A stretch of DNA of 8,925 bases. Source: JAKEGN01 sp964465665 (GTDB lineage Bacteria; Pseudomonadota; Gammaproteobacteria; Steroidobacterales; Woeseiaceae). Within the stretch, counting starts at the first letter, position 1, and each line of letters starts with the position of its first letter. This document shows, piece after piece, positions 7,290-8,925 of the stretch. The DNA lies in contig CAYXKM010000309.1 in assembly GCA_964465665.1 (NCBI GenBank), forward strand, positions 1-8,925. The letters run 5' to 3'. The position numbers and the translations under genes are program-made. A model generated the notes under the pieces. That model was not told the origin of the DNA. It ran no database searches and saw only the letters and a program-made list of their open reading frames with translations.

Positions 7290-7319
7290 CTTGTCGCCTC
7301 AGGTGGAGGTGGACAAGTG
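7288..7319. promoter_or_regulatory. 8-bp perfect inverted repeat CACTTGTC/GACAAGTG with nested 4-bp repeat
   Basis: CACTTGTC (7288-7295) and GACAAGTG (7312-7319) are perfect inverted repeats separated by 16 nt. Nested between them, CCTC (7297-7300) pairs with GAGG (7306-7309) around a 5-nt loop. The whole can fold as a 12-bp interrupted stem-loop with one small internal loop. There is no T run on either side, so it is not a classical terminator. It lies in the divergent promoter region, in the presumed 5' leader of the tautomerase-cupin-propeller mRNA. It could be a regulator operator or a leader RNA structure. Confidence 0.45.
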
Positions 7320-7331
7320 GCTGAGACAGCA

Positions 7332-7337
7332 ATGATA
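7332..7337 (-). promoter_or_regulatory. Possible -10 element for the tautomerase-cupin-propeller operon
   Basis: On the minus strand this reads TATCAT, 5 of 6 matches to TATAAT. The best -35-like hexamer upstream at 16-18 bp is poor (CTGATT, 3 of 6), as might be expected for an activator-dependent promoter. Transcription would start near 7325 and give a leader of about 66 nt that contains both inverted repeats at 7271-7319. The call is tentative. Confidence 0.25.
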
Positions 7338-7352
7338 CTGGACGTCGATCAG

Positions 7353-7387
7353 TGTAATCAGCGTTTAAACAAGCGTTGTAATTGACG
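7353..7387. repeat. Short direct repeats between the divergent genes (TGTAAT and GCGTT, each twice)
   Basis: TGTAAT occurs at 7353-7358 and 7377-7382; GCGTT occurs at 7361-7365 and 7373-7377, 12 bp apart. The 8-bp palindrome GTTTAAAC (7363-7370) sits between them. SARP/BTAD-family activators are known to bind short direct repeats near the -35 region, so this is a plausible binding site for the adjacent regulator. TTGACG at 7382-7387 is -35-like for the + strand, but no convincing -10 follows at 17 bp. Confidence 0.3.
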
Positions 7388-7425
7388 CACGAATCTCATT
7401 GGCAACCCTGATCCAGCCACACATC

Positions 7426-7438
7426 GGGGACGGACCCC
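7426..7438 (+). promoter_or_regulatory. Ribosome site of the regulator gene, inside a small GC hairpin
   Basis: GGGGA (7426-7430) is the only purine-rich ribosome-site candidate and sits 8 nt before the TTG at 7439. The same GGGG (7426-7429) can pair with CCCC (7435-7438) around ACGGA, a 4-bp all-GC stem abutting the start codon. A TTG start with an occludable ribosome site suggests weak or controlled translation of the regulator. Confidence 0.4.
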
Positions 7439-8925
7439 TTGGCCAGCGAACTGAAACCACATATACAACTTCTCGGCGAGATGCGGATTGTCTACCTGGG
7501 CCAAGCCAGGGCGTTGCCACGATCGCGCAAGACCCGCGGCTTGCTCGCCTACCTTGCACTGGTAAACCGGCGTCACCGGCGCGAGGAGCTTTGCGAATTG
7601 CTGTGGGACTCGGCAGGTGATCCTCGCGCAGCCCTTCGCTGGAGCCTGTCAAAACTGCGCCCGCTGCTCTCCGTCAACGATCAATCGGCGTTACAGGCAG
7701 ATCGTGAATCGGTTGAACTCGATCTGCACCTCGTATCGGTGGACGTATCGGACATTCGGACATTGCTGGCCGAGCAGCCGGAGAAAATCAGCACCCGCGA
7801 GCTGATGGACCTGGACAACCAGTTCACCGGCAGTGCCCTTGACGGACTGAACGATATCGGCACCCACCGTTACCAGCTTTGGCTGGAATCCGAGCGAAAA
7901 GCGCTGGGTGAATTGCACCTGCGGATCCTGGACGAGTTGGTATCGCGCCGGCCATTGACGTCGGCCGAGCAACTGCGCCTTGCCGCAAAAAGAGTCGCAC
8001 TCGATCCCTTGCATGACAGGTCGAATACCGAGTATCTGGGACTGCTGAGGAACTCGGCAGGAGTGAGCCACGCACAACAGGCGTTTCTGAGAGTCCGCGA
8101 CTTCTATCGCGCCGAAGGACAAAGCGACAGTGCCCTGGTCGCCGCCTGGCGAACTATCTCGCAATCGAGAGCGCCGTCTCCCGACACGGGCGATCCGGCG
8201 GACGCGAGCGAGGTGCACCCGTTGCCGGACAAGCCATCGCTGGCGGTACTCGACTTTTCAGATCTTGGCTCACATCCGGATGGCATCGTTCTCGCACGCG
8301 GCCTTGCAGTCGATCTCAACTCGCGTCTGGCTCAGTTGCCCAGTCTGTTCGTCATCGCGCGGCAATCGGCTGCCAAGATCGATGCGGCTTCGCTGACCCC
8401 GCGACAGATCGGCGCAAAGCTCGGCGTTCGTTACCTGATCAATGGTTCGACCCAACGTCAGGACAAACGGATTCGCACTACGGTCTCGCTGCTGGACACC
8501 ACGAACGAAAGCGAAGTGTGGTCGGAGCATTTCGACCGCCCGCTCGATGACATTTTCGAAATTCAGGACGACATAACGAACTCGGTAATCGCGGCGATCG
8601 AACCCGCCATAGAACAAGCCGAGATGCAGCGTGCGTTGATCAAGCCTCCGGACAATCTTACAGCGTGGGAGCTCTTTCACCGCGGCCTCTGGCACTGCTA
8701 CCGATTCACGACCAGGGATAACGAGTTTGCACACCAGCTTTTCACGCAGGCGCTGGCAAGGGATCCGCGCTTTTCGCGCGCGCATGCGGGCATATCCTTT
8801 ACACACTATTCCCGTGCATTCCTGCACACCGTTTCAGACATCGATGCAGAAATACACAAAGCTCTGGAAAGCGGAAAACAGAGTATTGACTTTGACGGGC
8901 GCGATGCGATGGGACATTGGTCGCT
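7439..8925 (+). CDS. SARP/BTAD-type transcriptional regulator with TolB-N-like and TPR regions, 3' truncated by window
   Basis: Large cytoplasmic regulator; 495 codons are visible and the frame is open at the right edge. The frame opens after TGA at 7409-7411, and the only plausible start that keeps the first domain strand is the TTG at 7439 (MASELKPHIQLLGEMRIVYL); the ATG at 7481 would cut into the domain. Residues ~8-100 are an OmpR/SARP-like winged helix: LPRSRKTRGLLAYLAL, HRREELCELLW, then ALRWSLSKLRPLL as recognition helix. Residues ~115-230 are a BTAD-like helical region (RLAAKRVALDPLHDRS). Residues ~266-390 match the TolB-N/FlgO-like domain common in such regulators (PSLAVLDFSDLG, GAKLGVRYLINGS, WSEHFDRPLDDIFEIQDDIT). 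From ~405, DNLTAWELFHRGLWH and FTQALARDPRFSRAHAGI begin TPR repeats. I see no membrane segment. Being divergent from the tautomerase-cupin-propeller operon, it probably controls that operon; this is inference. Confidence 0.88.
   Translation, partial: MASELKPHIQLLGEMRIVYLGQARALPRSRKTRGLLAYLALVNRRHRREELCELLWDSAGDPRAALRWSLSKLRPLLSVNDQSALQADRESVELDLHLVSVDVSDIRTLLAEQPEKISTRELMDLDNQFTGSALDGLNDIGTHRYQLWLESERKALGELHLRILDELVSRRPLTSAEQLRLAAKRVALDPLHDRSNTEYLGLLRNSAGVSHAQQAFLRVRDFYRAEGQSDSALVAAWRTISQSRAPSPDTGDPADASEVHPLPDKPSLAVLDFSDLGSHPDGIVLARGLAVDLNSRLAQLPSLFVIARQSAAKIDAASLTPRQIGAKLGVRYLINGSTQRQDKRIRTTVSLLDTTNESEVWSEHFDRPLDDIFEIQDDITNSVIAAIEPAIEQAEMQRALIKPPDNLTAWELFHRGLWHCYRFTTRDNEFAHQLFTQALARDPRFSRAHAGISFTHYSRAFLHTVSDIDAEIHKALESGKQSIDFDGRDAMGHWS

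Noticed and set aside
7691..8218. Minus-strand open frame within the BTAD regulator, and a similar one at 8270-8827
   Set aside because: Both are shadows of the regulator frame, which is continuous from 7439 to the window end and shows clear domains.

Overview
This looks like a GC-rich chromosomal segment from a proteobacterium. A gammaproteobacterium is my guess, because an EIIA-HPr-EI fusion followed by a GlcNAc EIICB gene is the nagF-nagE arrangement known there, but the sequence does not fix the taxon. I see no rRNA, tRNA, CRISPR array, insertion sequence, phage gene or attachment site. Both window edges cut through genes.

Left region (1-3890, + strand): the 3' part of a multiphosphoryl transfer protein (end of EIIA, complete HPr, complete Enzyme I). 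After 16 bp follows an N-acetylglucosamine-type EIICB permease that carries an unusual second, cysteine-less EIIB-like domain. Together they make a self-contained phosphotransferase system: PEP to EI to HPr to EIIA to EIIB to incoming sugar, probably GlcNAc.

Middle (3899-5311, - strand): a lone gene, convergent with the PTS operon and 8 bp from it. It encodes a class I SAM-dependent methyltransferase-like protein with a small helix-turn-helix-like N-terminus. It has its own good sigma70-type promoter, which argues for a GTG start at 5311.

Right region (5493-8925): a divergent locus. On the - strand, in transcription order, lie a 4-oxalocrotonate tautomerase-like small protein, an exported cupin and an exported six-repeat PD40 (TolB-type) beta-propeller protein. 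This probable operon ends in a hairpin terminator that overlaps the last stop codon. On the + strand, 179 bp away, starts a large regulator (TTG start, cut by the right edge) with a SARP/BTAD-type winged helix, a TolB-N/FlgO-like domain and the start of a TPR region. The region between them holds several inverted and direct repeats that are candidate operators or leader hairpins. The natural reading is that the regulator controls the divergent operon. Its signal and biochemical role cannot be read from the sequence. This locus is the best candidate in the window for something not yet described.
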